Positions 55,347-63,938 of a DNA stretch of 64,000 bases are shown here, piece by piece. Each line of letters starts with the position of its first letter. Positions within the stretch are counted from its first letter, which is position 1. Source of the stretch: a virus; the IMG/VR virus record IMGVR_UViG_3300032770_000013, positions 31,989-95,988 of that record. One strand, written 5' to 3'. The notes under the pieces are model-generated. The model was not told the origin of the DNA. It searched no databases and saw only the letters and a list, made by a program, of their open reading frames with translations. Both the position numbers and the translations under genes were made by a program.

Positions 55347-55631
55347 GTGGATAATTTAACGATCTCCGCTTTTAGCGCTCTTATCATGCACATGTGTCCG
55401 ATGCACCACGATGGCAAATCTTACGTCGCCATCCCGGTCAAAGAACTTTCGGCAGTTATTGTCGAGCTAGGCAAAGAACACGCGCTTGGGCAAGACAACG
55501 CATTGATCGTCCAGCCAACGACGGAAGGATGCTCGCCAGACGACGGCGTGAACGTCCCTGGCGTTAGTTCTGACGATCCAACTTTGGATTTGCCAAGCGG
55601 GCCGCCGAGCAACATTGAAATCCCCCGATAG
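55347..55631 (+). CDS. Small protein, unknown
   Basis: 94 aa; MHMCPMHHDGKSYVAIPVKELSAVIVELGKEH may hold a CxMHH metal cluster. Proline-rich C-terminus. Not recognised. Confidence 0.5.
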   Translation: MDNLTISAFSALIMHMCPMHHDGKSYVAIPVKELSAVIVELGKEHALGQDNALIVQPTTEGCSPDDGVNVPGVSSDDPTLDLPSGPPSNIEIPR

Positions 55632-55654
55632 CAGAAGCGAGGTAAAGGCCCCAA

Positions 55655-55828
55655 ATGAAAGAAGCTGAAGCATTGCGCGATCTCGCGGCTAAGATACGCC
55701 GCTTAGCGGAGGCGCATGAATCATTTTCGATGATCTGCGGGCGTGTAGAAAACTTCTGTGACGACCTTTGCTGTCGCGCTAGAATTATCGAATTAACGGC
55801 GCAGCTCCCACGAAAAGATGATCGTTGA
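55655..55828 (+). CDS. Microprotein, unknown
   Basis: 57 aa, helical (AEALRDLAAKIRRLAEAHESF) with FCDDLCCRARI. Last rightward gene before the leftward lysis block, 20 nt from its end. Confidence 0.5.
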   Translation: MKEAEALRDLAAKIRRLAEAHESFSMICGRVENFCDDLCCRARIIELTAQLPRKDDR

Positions 55829-55848
55829 AGGAGGACGCCGCCAATAAT

Positions 55849-56238
55849 TCAGCGGCGCTTAATCTGAACATCAGTAGGCAATACCGGCCTATGCCATGTC
55901 GCATCTTCCGGGATGTTCGGAGCCCACAGATGGCGGATCAGGGAACTCAAGGCCGTCAGCGCGAAGCTGGCGTGCAGGAACAGCCAAACCGGGGGCGGAT
56001 TGTGCCGCGTCTGCACGATGTGCAGCGCCGCTAATGCGCAAGCCGCCGCCAAAGAGCACATGCAAAGCCTTTGTATCAATCGGATGACCGCCAAGAGGCA
56101 CTGAAATCCGGCACCGTGCGTCACCAATGGGATAAACCAGATGATGACTAGCGACGTGACACCGAGCATCAAAGCCGAATAGGCCCAGAGCGGACCGACA
56201 AACTCTTCGATGACAACCATCATTTGTTGATTTTCCAT
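55849..56238 (-). CDS. Multi-span membrane protein
   Basis: 129 aa from ATG 56238, three or four transmembrane segments (YSALMLGVTSLVIIWFIPLV, CLLAVIRLIQRLCMCSL, VWLFLHASFALTALSSLI). Overlaps the holin-like gene by 19 nt. Likely part of lysis or a holin/antiholin pair. Confidence 0.6.
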   Translation of the reverse strand: MENQQMMVVIEEFVGPLWAYSALMLGVTSLVIIWFIPLVTHGAGFQCLLAVIRLIQRLCMCSLAAACALAALHIVQTRHNPPPVWLFLHASFALTALSSLIRHLWAPNIPEDATWHRPVLPTDVQIKRR

Positions 56239-56510
56239 TTCGTCACCAAAGTAATAAGCCGCTGACAGACTTCCATTGCTGCTAATCCGATGATGAACGT
56301 CAGGCCGCCGTTCGGCTTCAATCCAATGTACACCGGCAGTATCGGCCCGAGATACATCCCAGCGAAGGTTCCAGCAATCACACCGCCGACGCCTCCCCAC
56401 GGATCAGAACGCCAAGTCCCCAACAGCGCAACACGGACGATGCCTCCGGCGAAGCCCGCGAATATGTCGGCGGCCTTGACGCCTATCAAATCCAAGAACT
56501 GGTTGAGCAT
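56220..56510 (-). CDS. Holin-like membrane protein
   Basis: 96 aa, Gly-rich, with two or three transmembrane segments (FAGFAGGIVRVALLG, GGVIAGTFAGMYLGPILPVYIG, FIIGLAAMEVCQRLI). Size and layout fit a class II/III phage holin; located in the lysis block. Confidence 0.6.
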   Translation of the reverse strand: MLNQFLDLIGVKAADIFAGFAGGIVRVALLGTWRSDPWGGVGGVIAGTFAGMYLGPILPVYIGLKPNGGLTFIIGLAAMEVCQRLITLVTKWKINK

Positions 56511-56526
56511 GCCGCAAGTTCCCCCC

Positions 56527-56757
56527 TCAATCCAGTTTTCGGATCAAAACTGCGTACAGGTTCCGGGAACGAATCTCGGTTCCAACGTACTCGATCGAGC
56601 ATTGGCATTGAAGGATGGGTTTGCGGGAGCCTGGAACTACACCAAGGATGCTTTCCATAGTGTGGACGAATGAATCTTTTTGCGGCCGCGCATCACACAT
56701 CAAGGTTCCGGCGGCGAGGCCGATGCAAACCCAGATGATGGCGCGGATGACTTTCAT
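56527..56757 (-). CDS. Exported small protein
   Basis: 76 aa with an N-terminal hydrophobic helix (IIWVCIGLAAGTLMC) whose C may be a lipobox (TLMC). Could be a lysis accessory such as a small spanin, but no spanin partner is obvious. Confidence 0.45.
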   Translation of the reverse strand: MKVIRAIIWVCIGLAAGTLMCDARPQKDSFVHTMESILGVVPGSRKPILQCQCSIEYVGTEIRSRNLYAVLIRKLD

Positions 56758-56960
56758 CTTCCAATCTCGGCTTCCGCCTGATGAACTGCTCCAATCAAAC
56801 GAAGCATGAACTCGTCGGCGTGCCGGCCGCTGCGATCAGTGCCGGGGCCGAACGGCCAGCCAGGGCCACAGTGACGATCCCACCAGCTTTCCCTATTGGC
56901 TTCATACCAAGCGCGAACTTTGTCGGCTACAGCATCGCCTCGTGCGGTCGGGTCCATCAT
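56754..56960 (-). CDS. Small protein, unknown
   Basis: 68 aa, MMDPTARGDAVADKVRAW then Gly/Pro/Trp-rich centre. ATGA overlap with the protease-like gene. Not recognised. Confidence 0.5.
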   Translation of the reverse strand: MMDPTARGDAVADKVRAWYEANRESWWDRHCGPGWPFGPGTDRSGRHADEFMLRLIGAVHQAEAEIGR

Positions 56961-57757
56961 GACGAGAACTGCTGCACGTCGTCTAAAAGGTCTTGGAGCA
57001 AGAAGCCTTCGACCGTCTTGCCTGATCGAAGCGCCTCCTCGGAGACGTATCCCATAGCCTCCCGGCAGTTGTCTTGGATGAACTCGCGCGTGACCGGGAA
57101 GTCGGCTCCCCAAGTGTAGACGTGCGGCATGTTGTCGTTGCCGACGTAGGCGAGCGGCACGTAGTGGAAGTCGTCATCGTTCACCGCCTTGCCGCTCCAC
57201 GGCTCGCCGGCGTCGAACTGGCGCTCCGAATCCTCGGTCAGCGCGACGCCGAGTCCGCAGCCGCCGTCGCAGATGTACGAGGCCGCGATCAAATGCGCGA
57301 TGTTCGTTGGATCAATTGAGACGTAAGCGGCGATCCGGTGCCGTCGCGGCGTGCCGTCCGGCATGACAGTCGCGTCGCGGAAGCCAGTGCGCTGCCAGTA
57401 TGCGGCAACGGAGAGCATATCACCGCCGTTGTCGGTTGCTTCTGTGCCCTGCCAGCCACAGCAATCGCGATAGTCGTCCAAGGCATCGGCGGTCGTGATC
57501 TGGACCGGCCTGCCGGAAAGCTTATTCCAGAGCATAACCACATGATCGGCTCCCGCAATCGTACAATCGCCCCAAGAATTATTCCCCAACATTCCTAGGG
57601 GATATGGATCGTTCGCTGTTCTTGGCGGGAATAGTCCGCCTCGATCAAATGTCGGCGGGATGGGCGGCAAGACGCCGCCAGCGAAGTATGATCTGAACGT
57701 CAAGATCGGCGGGCGCGGAGAAGACCGCAAGCCTGCCTTATATTTGAGAAGCGCCAT
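56957..57757 (-). CDS. Papain/C39-like cysteine peptidase-like protein
   Basis: 266 aa. NNSWGDCTIAGADHVVMLWNKLSG has the NxxxGDCT(I/C)AGxxH pattern of papain-like/C39-like proteins, with Cys in GDC and a later HVYTWG histidine. No signal peptide is visible. Such proteins are seen in phage and rhizobial genomes with unclear substrate. In the lysis block, so possibly peptidoglycan- or structure-related. Confidence 0.55.
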   Translation of the reverse strand: MALLKYKAGLRSSPRPPILTFRSYFAGGVLPPIPPTFDRGGLFPPRTANDPYPLGMLGNNSWGDCTIAGADHVVMLWNKLSGRPVQITTADALDDYRDCCGWQGTEATDNGGDMLSVAAYWQRTGFRDATVMPDGTPRRHRIAAYVSIDPTNIAHLIAASYICDGGCGLGVALTEDSERQFDAGEPWSGKAVNDDDFHYVPLAYVGNDNMPHVYTWGADFPVTREFIQDNCREAMGYVSEEALRSGKTVEGFLLQDLLDDVQQFSS

Positions 57758-58326
57758 TATCGCCGATGATGGTGGGCAGCGGCGCGATGGATCAGCAAAT
57801 TCAGATACGCGGCTGAATTGCTTCCGAAGACTGCCCGGTACTTGCCGGACGAAATTGGCGGAGCCGCACTCGCAAGCGTCTGGGCTTGCGGGATCAAAGC
57901 CGTCACCATGCCGACGATGGCCTCAATCTCTGGAAGTGCCGCGACGATAATGCCGATGATGGATGCCGCCGCACCGATGCCGGGGATGGCACTAATCAGC
58001 GGCAGAAGGATTGGCGCAAGCTGATTGAGATATCCTTCAATTGTCGTCAACAAGCTTTGACCAGCCGCAGGCGTGGTGACACCTGCAACTCCAGCAGCGA
58101 CGGTTTGAATGTCGCCCACGATTGTTTGGATGACCTTCAGCGTACTTGCGGCAATTGTTCCGGCAGGAAGCTCGGCAACAAATTGCCCGACTTGATCGGA
58201 GATGGCTTGGATGGCTTGAGCAAATGCCGCGACGTTGAATGTGGTTACGCCGTTGGTAGTGGCACAGCCAGCAAGAGCAAGTGCGGCAGGGGCAGTCGTG
58301 AAGAGAAGAGTTCGGCGGGAAAGCAT
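57757..58326 (-). CDS. Lipoprotein with Tat-like start
   Basis: 189 aa. MLSRRTLLFTTAPAALALAGC shows twin arginines, a hydrophobic stretch and the lipobox LAGC. The mature part is hydrophobic, Ala/Ile/Gly-rich (PILLPLISAIPGIGAAASIIGII) and could insert in membrane. Possibly an outer-membrane lysis or accessory protein. Confidence 0.65.
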   Translation of the reverse strand: MLSRRTLLFTTAPAALALAGCATTNGVTTFNVAAFAQAIQAISDQVGQFVAELPAGTIAASTLKVIQTIVGDIQTVAAGVAGVTTPAAGQSLLTTIEGYLNQLAPILLPLISAIPGIGAAASIIGIIVAALPEIEAIVGMVTALIPQAQTLASAAPPISSGKYRAVFGSNSAAYLNLLIHRAAAHHHRR

Positions 58327-58334
58327 GATAGCTC

Positions 58335-58640
58335 CTATTTGGTTGGAACAACTTTGTCGTGATCGAGCGCGGCGGCAGCAGCCGGCGTGACTTCGATCTT
58401 TTTCACGCTCGGATCATTCGCGGCACTGGAAACACGGCTTGCTGTGGTCATTGCCGAACCGTTCAGCGCGGTAAGAAATGCCGAGCCAAGGGTGGCAAAA
58501 ATTCCGCACCACGCAGTGACAATTGGAATCCAGCCAGCCGGTACAGCACCTGTAAGTACGAGTGTACCTTGCGAAACGGCGATAGCTACTGTAACAACAA
58601 AGGAAATCCAGAAGCGGATTGTCGGATCAATGACGGGCAT
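58335..58640 (-). CDS. Holin-like membrane protein, second
   Basis: 101 aa with two transmembrane segments (IRFWISFVVTVAIAVSQGTLVLTGAV, WIPIVTAWCGIFATLGSAFLTAL) and a soluble charged tail: class II holin topology. Follows the 64-aa gene in the lysis block. Two holin-type genes in one block may be holin and antiholin. Confidence 0.65.
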   Translation of the reverse strand: MPVIDPTIRFWISFVVTVAIAVSQGTLVLTGAVPAGWIPIVTAWCGIFATLGSAFLTALNGSAMTTASRVSSAANDPSVKKIEVTPAAAAALDHDKVVPTK

Positions 58641-58834
58641 CAGCTTTGCTCCGATGGTTGAGGAACGGCAGCGGCGGCATCAAGCGCATTTGCCGCCCAT
58701 TGCGGGACAAGGTTTCTGATTTCAGCCTCAACCTCGGCGACCAAGAAGCCGGGAGCCTTTTGCTCTACCATCGCATCAAGGTCTTTGTTCAGCGAAGCGG
58801 CGGCGGCATCGATCTGTGCTTGAGTGGCGGCCAT
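58640..58834 (-). CDS. Small helical protein of lysis block
   Basis: 64 aa, MAATQAQIDAAAASLNKDLDA, helical. ATG 58834 overlaps the stop of the membrane gene upstream. Not recognised. Confidence 0.5.
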   Translation of the reverse strand: MAATQAQIDAAAASLNKDLDAMVEQKAPGFLVAEVEAEIRNLVPQWAANALDAAAAVPQPSEQS

Positions 58835-59013
58835 TATAGCGTATCCTTTGCTCCAACTGCGATCCATATTCCCACGGCCAATGGCCACAAGAACGCGAGC
58901 CAAACTAACAGAAGTGCCGTCCGAATACCATAGGTTGCCGGGCGTGCTATCAAAAAGCTGCCAATCCAGCCAGAAATCCAAAAGATAATCGCACACCACC
59001 AAAGATGGGTCAT
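58834..59013 (-). CDS. Two-span membrane microprotein
   Basis: 59 aa with two hydrophobic segments (WWCAIIFWISGWIGSFLI and TALLLVWLAFLWPLAVGIWIAV). Overlaps both neighbours by 1-4 nt. Probably a lysis accessory or third holin-type protein. Confidence 0.55.
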   Translation of the reverse strand: MTHLWWCAIIFWISGWIGSFLIARPATYGIRTALLLVWLAFLWPLAVGIWIAVGAKDTL

Positions 59014-59645
59014 GCCGCCACCTGAAATGGCCGGAAGCTACCAAATGGCCCTAAAGCTATATCCGTGTCGGCATCAAGATTGGCGATTTTCGTATCCATG
59101 CGCTGCTGCACAAGCCGCAGCTCCGATGGCTTGGCCGCGAGATATTCACGCGAATCCGTCCATCCCACCGAACCCGAGAGCCAAGCGTATTGTGCCGTAC
59201 CATCGGCACATACAGCCCTGCACACCGCCCCCGATCCATAGACTCCTACAAGATAGCCCGAACCCTGCATTTCCTTTGCAATGGCCGCAAAGTAGGGACG
59301 GACCTTGTTCTGAATTGCGGCCGCGCTGAAATCCGTATCGCAGGCAAAATAGACGCAAGCCGTCCCGTCTGCCGGCGCTCCAATCTTCGGCATGTAGTTC
59401 TTGGCGAAATAACCGTCGATGGCACCATAACCGCCGTTGATGTCGTCAACCCCATCGGCCCCGCCATAAACCTCGAATACGGTAAAGACTTTGATGCCAG
59501 AGGCACCAAGCGCGCGAGCCTCTTGCGGCTGGAGTAGTTTTGATGCGCCGGTTGAAGTTGTGAGGTAGCGGCCAATGTCCGTGACGTTATCGGCCAGAAG
59601 GTGGGCGATCTGGTCTGCCGCTGGATCTGGCGTGTCGATTATCAC
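59010..59645 (-). CDS. Endolysin-like DUF1906 glycoside hydrolase-like protein
   Basis: 211 aa from GTG 59645 (GGAGCC upstream, GTGA overlap). VTDIGRYLTT, IKVFTVFEVYG, PADGTACVYFACDTDFSAA, YLVGVYGSGAVCRA and YAWLSGSVGWTDSREYLA fit the DUF1906 (Rv2525c-like) GH25-related TIM-barrel used by phages as cell-wall hydrolases. Acidic residues D in ACDTDF would be catalytic. Likely the endolysin. Confidence 0.75.
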   Translation of the reverse strand: MIIDTPDPAADQIAHLLADNVTDIGRYLTTSTGASKLLQPQEARALGASGIKVFTVFEVYGGADGVDDINGGYGAIDGYFAKNYMPKIGAPADGTACVYFACDTDFSAAAIQNKVRPYFAAIAKEMQGSGYLVGVYGSGAVCRAVCADGTAQYAWLSGSVGWTDSREYLAAKPSELRLVQQRMDTKIANLDADTDIALGPFGSFRPFQVAA

Positions 59646-60064
59646 CCCAAGGCTCCGGCCAAAAAGCAACGGACGTGGAAAATCTTAGCTCCGTTCTCGG
59701 AAGTCTCAGTCCAATACCAAACCACGGCGCGGTGATATTTATTTGGTATGTCGAGAAGCGCATTTGCTGGAACATCTACCCATTGGCCCTCGATTTGGAC
59801 CTTGTAACCGTCCTCAGTTTTCCACACCGCTTCTGGCGGATGGCCGTCGAAATCGGCACAGCAGCTAACACCGTCTTTGCTTTTCAGAGAATCAAACCAG
59901 CCCTTCAAAGCTGAGTTTGCGTAGCGACCGTCCGGATCCCGTGCCAGCGCCATAATGACCGAGACGAAGATCAGGCTGACAATGAGAAATACCGAGATGA
60001 TGTAGCGGATGTAATGATCGCAGCGTGGCAGCGGAAGAACGTCCTGTGGTCGCTTGTCGCGCAT
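59642..60064 (-). CDS. Exported or membrane-anchored protein
   Basis: 140 aa from ATG 60064 with an N-terminal signal/anchor (YIISVFLIVSLIFVSVIMALA). Mature part SCCADFDGHPPEAVWKTEDGYKVQIEGQWVDVPANALLDIPN is a small beta domain I recall from Bradyrhizobium and its phages. Function unknown. Confidence 0.6.
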   Translation of the reverse strand: MRDKRPQDVLPLPRCDHYIRYIISVFLIVSLIFVSVIMALARDPDGRYANSALKGWFDSLKSKDGVSCCADFDGHPPEAVWKTEDGYKVQIEGQWVDVPANALLDIPNKYHRAVVWYWTETSENGAKIFHVRCFLAGALG

Positions 60065-60071
60065 CGCCACC

Positions 60072-61913
60072 TCAGCTTGCGGGATATTCCATCGAGAAGC
60101 ATATCGCCAACCCGCTCAGATTTGCATTCGTCACGGCGGTATTTACCGCGCCAGTCGTATAAAATCCGGCAGTGGATGTGTTTGGAATAGTGCGAGCCGA
60201 AACGCTGTTCGGGCCGGTCGACGCCGAGCATTTGATCTGAGTAACAGAGTTTGCATAGCTTTGGTTCGGGACCGCGACCGGAAGTGAAATCACGGCCACA
60301 GAGCCATTACCCGTCGCTGGATAGGTCAGCGCCACATTGACAAAGACGATGTTGCCATACTGACAGTATCTAGCGGAAACAGCCGAAAACGTCAGACTCG
60401 CTCCGCTCTGGTCAGTCGGCGTCCATGATGTACATTGCGTCGGTCCGAGTTCGACGGTAGCCCCACTGAGTTGCAGTCCGGTTCCAACGCTGACGTTCGC
60501 CCATGATGGGGTAGCGCCGCCGCCATTGGTTTGCAAAAATTGTCCGCTCGAGCCGGGCCCGAGGACCGACCATGTCGATGCACCGCGGTAGAGAATGTCG
60601 CCTTCCGTCGCGCCGATGACGTCGAGAACAACGGACGGCGTGGTCGCTACCGGCGTCCCTGAGCCAGCACCCGTGTAGCCAAGCACATGACCCGTGGAAA
60701 TCGAGGCCAACGAGACGGTGCCGCTGGCCGTGATCGGACCGCCAGTAATGCCGCCGCTGGTATCGACCTCGGTAACAGTGCCAGTGCCGGTGACGGTCGT
60801 CCAAGATGGATTGGCGGCCGCACCTCCAGTCGTGAGCACTTGGCCCATCGTGCCTGGAGTAAGCACCATCCACGCCCCGGAATCTCGATAAAGAACGTCG
60901 CCTTGGGCTGAACCCAATGTCGCATCGAATATCGCCGATATCTGATTGGCCTGCGCCGGTATTGTCGACCCGCTGATATTCGAGAGGATCGTATTGTTGC
61001 CGATCGTCGGAAGCTGACTTGCGGAAACCGTTCCCGCAATATCCGAGAATGAGGGTTGCGATGCTACCGGCTGTCCGGCCGTAGTAATCGAATTGATCCA
61101 GAGCGACGTAGTCGGAGCCAAGGAGAAGACGCCGCCGAGCGTGATTGCCGTTGGTGTGGGGAGTTGTGCAGGTCCAACCGAACCGGAAATATCCGTAAAT
61201 GCCGGCTGCGAGAGTTGCGGAACCCCGCTTGTGTTAATAGACCGTATCCAATTGCTCGCAACGGCATTGATGGCCTCGACACCGCCTAGCGTTGACAATG
61301 TCGGATTAGGCAGATCAGCCCCGACCAAGGACCGGAATACCGGAACGCCAGTCGAGCCGTTGGGCGAGGCATAGACGAGGTTTTGAAGCTGGGTGTTCTT
61401 GCTGAATGTCAGTGTGCCGGAGAGCGTAACCGGCGAGCCGGTAACGGTAAATTCGGCCGGAGCCGCAAGCCCAACGCTAGTCACCGTACCGCCGGCCGCA
61501 GGATTGGCCCATGACGTGTTCCCGCTACCGTCCGTGGTCAGTACATAGCTATTGGTCCCGGCATTAGCCGGTAGCGTCAGCGTCCACGTAGAGCCATTTG
61601 CAGCACTCTGGATGGTCGCTACGCCTGCCGTGGCCCCTGCTAATCCAATGCTGCCCTGAAGCGATCCAGCGACGCCTAGGACCGGCGTGGCGGTCTCGCT
61701 CCACACGGAGGCTCCGCGGTTGAGAACCGTCCCCTGCTGAGTGCCGAAGGTATCCAATATGGCCGTGACCGGCTGGGCATTCGGCGGAGCCGTAGATACC
61801 CCTACATTGCCGCACACATAACTTGGAGGAAATTGGCCATTGCATGTCTGTGCCGACGCGGCCATGGGCCACGCCAGCAAACCCAATGCGAAGAGCCAAA
61901 CACCTAGCCGCAT
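60072..61913 (-). CDS. Tail fibre/spike with repeated beta units
   Basis: 613 aa from ATG 61913 with an N-terminal hydrophobic start (VWLFALGLLAWPMAASA) that resembles a signal peptide, odd for a virion protein. Body of Gly/Thr/Ser-rich repeats (GTVTSVGLAAPAEFTVTGSP, GTGTVTEVDTSGGI) and an ending like fibre tips. Probably a receptor-binding fibre. Alternative: exported adhesin-like product. Confidence 0.6.
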   Translation of the reverse strand: MRLGVWLFALGLLAWPMAASAQTCNGQFPPSYVCGNVGVSTAPPNAQPVTAILDTFGTQQGTVLNRGASVWSETATPVLGVAGSLQGSIGLAGATAGVATIQSAANGSTWTLTLPANAGTNSYVLTTDGSGNTSWANPAAGGTVTSVGLAAPAEFTVTGSPVTLSGTLTFSKNTQLQNLVYASPNGSTGVPVFRSLVGADLPNPTLSTLGGVEAINAVASNWIRSINTSGVPQLSQPAFTDISGSVGPAQLPTPTAITLGGVFSLAPTTSLWINSITTAGQPVASQPSFSDIAGTVSASQLPTIGNNTILSNISGSTIPAQANQISAIFDATLGSAQGDVLYRDSGAWMVLTPGTMGQVLTTGGAAANPSWTTVTGTGTVTEVDTSGGITGGPITASGTVSLASISTGHVLGYTGAGSGTPVATTPSVVLDVIGATEGDILYRGASTWSVLGPGSSGQFLQTNGGGATPSWANVSVGTGLQLSGATVELGPTQCTSWTPTDQSGASLTFSAVSARYCQYGNIVFVNVALTYPATGNGSVAVISLPVAVPNQSYANSVTQIKCSASTGPNSVSARTIPNTSTAGFYTTGAVNTAVTNANLSGLAICFSMEYPAS

Positions 61914-62401
61914 AAGTACCAAGCTCCGCCAATCGGTCCCGGGTTTATGACCACCCAGCCATAAGCATTCTCGATAATCAGTTCCGATAACCCATCGCAC
62001 AATTCCCCATTGCTGAAGGAAATCGTGATATTGTTCGTCGCTGCATCTCCGATGAAATCCTTGACCAGCACCGGTCCCGGCGCCGCCATCGAAGCCGCAG
62101 TTGGAAACTGAATATAGCTCGGCGAGCCTATGGTCTTATCGAGAAGGATCCGCGTATTGTTCGGCTGTACCTGATATGGATTAGCCAGTGTAGCCCCGGA
62201 TTGAATCAGCGTCGTATTGAACGACGGATACGACGAGAAGAAAACTGCAAGTGCGGCCGTCGTAACCTGGTAATTATTCCCGTTCTGAGCATTCCCCGGA
62301 GACACAATCTCCATGACCTCGCCACCAGTCAACGAGCCGGTAAGCCCGGGAAGGCTTGTTATCCGGCCGTCGAGAGGAACGAAGAGTGGAGTAGTCGGCA
62401 T
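61904..62401 (-). CDS. Tail fibre-associated protein
   Basis: 165 aa. TSLPGLTGSLTGGEVMEIVSPGNAQNGNNYQVT resembles the N-terminal part of phage fibre proteins, but here it is a separate short gene whose stop overlaps the 613-aa gene. Possibly a virion-attachment unit split from the fibre. Confidence 0.55.
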   Translation of the reverse strand: MPTTPLFVPLDGRITSLPGLTGSLTGGEVMEIVSPGNAQNGNNYQVTTAALAVFFSSYPSFNTTLIQSGATLANPYQVQPNNTRILLDKTIGSPSYIQFPTAASMAAPGPVLVKDFIGDAATNNITISFSNGELCDGLSELIIENAYGWVVINPGPIGGAWYLCG

Positions 62402-62407
62402 CAGCCC

Positions 62408-62926
62408 CTATCCCGGAAACAGGATCAACCCGCCCTCGCTTATCAGAATTTGACCGGATTCGGAAATCAGATACGGATGCGGCGGCCACGGTAAAACAGG
62501 AATCGCCGGATTAACCGGTGCCGGCAATGCCGCTCCCGCTGGATACGGAAGGTACTGAATTATCCGCTCCGTCTCTCCATTCTGGTTCGCCCGTAATATC
62601 GCAGGCCCCGCTCCCCACGGCGGATTGTCCGGCGAGTTGTACTCGATGATCCGGACGGTCTGCTCTTCGTAGGAGAAGAAGGGCACGCGAGAATTAAATA
62701 TGGGCGGCGGATCTGGCTCGAGCACAATTGTCCGGAGCTGCTCATTGGGCACATCAAGGCATTCCCAGCAGCGCAGAGAACCAAACTGAAAAATCCGGTT
62801 TCCAGCCCACTCAGATTGAAAATTCATTTCGCGCAGCGGCCACCAACGGCCGCAAAGATCGCATTGGCCGGCTGACTGAGGATTAAGAGCATCGACCTTA
62901 GTATGTTTGCTCATAGGCCGACTCAT
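62408..62926 (-). CDS. Virion protein with zinc-ribbon start
   Basis: 172 aa. GQCDLCGRWWPLREMNFQSEW...LRCWECLDVP is a CxxC...CxxC ribbon; the rest is Pro-rich and ends PYLISESGQILISEGG. Seen in podovirus structural operons as small virion components. Its stop and start abut its neighbours. Confidence 0.6.
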   Translation of the reverse strand: MSRPMSKHTKVDALNPQSAGQCDLCGRWWPLREMNFQSEWAGNRIFQFGSLRCWECLDVPNEQLRTIVLEPDPPPIFNSRVPFFSYEEQTVRIIEYNSPDNPPWGAGPAILRANQNGETERIIQYLPYPAGAALPAPVNPAIPVLPWPPHPYLISESGQILISEGGLILFPG

Positions 62927-63930
62927 GCGGCATTCTCCAAATAAGAGAAGGACAAGCCAGACGTCGTCGGCTTACCACTGCGACATGCTTCGTAAATCAT
63001 CCAAGATGAAAGTCCCGTAGCATGCACGGCCGCACTATTGTTTGCGAAGACCTCTCCTGTATCGAGGCGGATAACTGGATAGCTGCGTTTCTTGGAAAGC
63101 TTATCTTTCCACCCAGTTTTTATTTTCTGACTTTTTTCAATCGCAGCCGCGAGAGCGATTTGTCTTTCTGGCTCTGACAGCGCGCCAAACATAAAAAACA
63201 GGCCGCTATGATGTGTTCGTCCATGGATGCAGATATACGAGACTGTATTGCGCAACAGTCCTAGAGCCTTATCGGCAGCCATTGCACTTGGGTAAACTAT
63301 CCCTGTATTCAGACACGTAACCTGCCGTCCGTTTTTCTTGGCTACCTTTTCAACTCGCGCTCGCTCGGCAGTGAACTTGTGCTGTTTGAAATCAGCGAGA
63401 AGAGCGAATCTCTGGTCTTCGGTCAGATGCTCGCTAGCATACCTAAAGCCTAGACCTGTTCTAGTTAAACCGATGTGTTCACATAGGTAAGAAACTTGTG
63501 GCTTGCTCAAACCATAAGCCCGAGCGGTTGCTCTAATGCTTGGATAGATCTTGCCGTCGTTTAGACACAAGACTGGCTTGCCTGTTTCCTTCGCTCTCGC
63601 CTGAGAAAATTCCCTCTGTTTGATTTTTGAGGTGAATACCAGCCCACCAGATGCGATGTTGTATTCTGGATCGAGCAGGGCAATGAGCCGCTCTTCTTCT
63701 TTGTACATCTCCTCGGACGTCAGCAGTGTAGCTAACGTCGTCCACTCAAAAGCTTCTCGACCATACTTGCGGATTGCATCGTAAAAACGTGGGCAATCAC
63801 GAGCTTTACGTCTGGCGTCCTTGAAATGCTGTTCGGCTCGCGCCTCTCTGCCAAGTCGCGTTGCGCCGATATAGCGCTTGCCGTTTATTTTGTTGGTTGC
63901 CATATAGACAGTGAAAGTGTGTTCTGTCAC
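62923..63930 (-). CDS. GIY-YIG homing endonuclease with three NUMOD1-like repeats
   Basis: 335 aa. N-terminal GIY-YIG: FTVYMATNKINGKRYIGATRLG, YGREAFEWTTLA, EEERLIALLDPEYNIASGG. C-terminal part has three copies of a NUMOD1/IENR1 DNA-binding unit: KPVLCLNDGKIYPSIRATAR, RQVTCLNTGIVYPSAMAADK and YPVIRLDTGEVFANNSAAV, each followed by a GLGFRY-like close. GTG start 63930. Stands between two virion genes, one on the window edge. Confidence 0.9.
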   Translation of the reverse strand: MTEHTFTVYMATNKINGKRYIGATRLGREARAEQHFKDARRKARDCPRFYDAIRKYGREAFEWTTLATLLTSEEMYKEEERLIALLDPEYNIASGGLVFTSKIKQREFSQARAKETGKPVLCLNDGKIYPSIRATARAYGLSKPQVSYLCEHIGLTRTGLGFRYASEHLTEDQRFALLADFKQHKFTAERARVEKVAKKNGRQVTCLNTGIVYPSAMAADKALGLLRNTVSYICIHGRTHHSGLFFMFGALSEPERQIALAAAIEKSQKIKTGWKDKLSKKRSYPVIRLDTGEVFANNSAAVHATGLSSWMIYEACRSGKPTTSGLSFSYLENAA

Positions 63931-63938
63931 AATACAAC

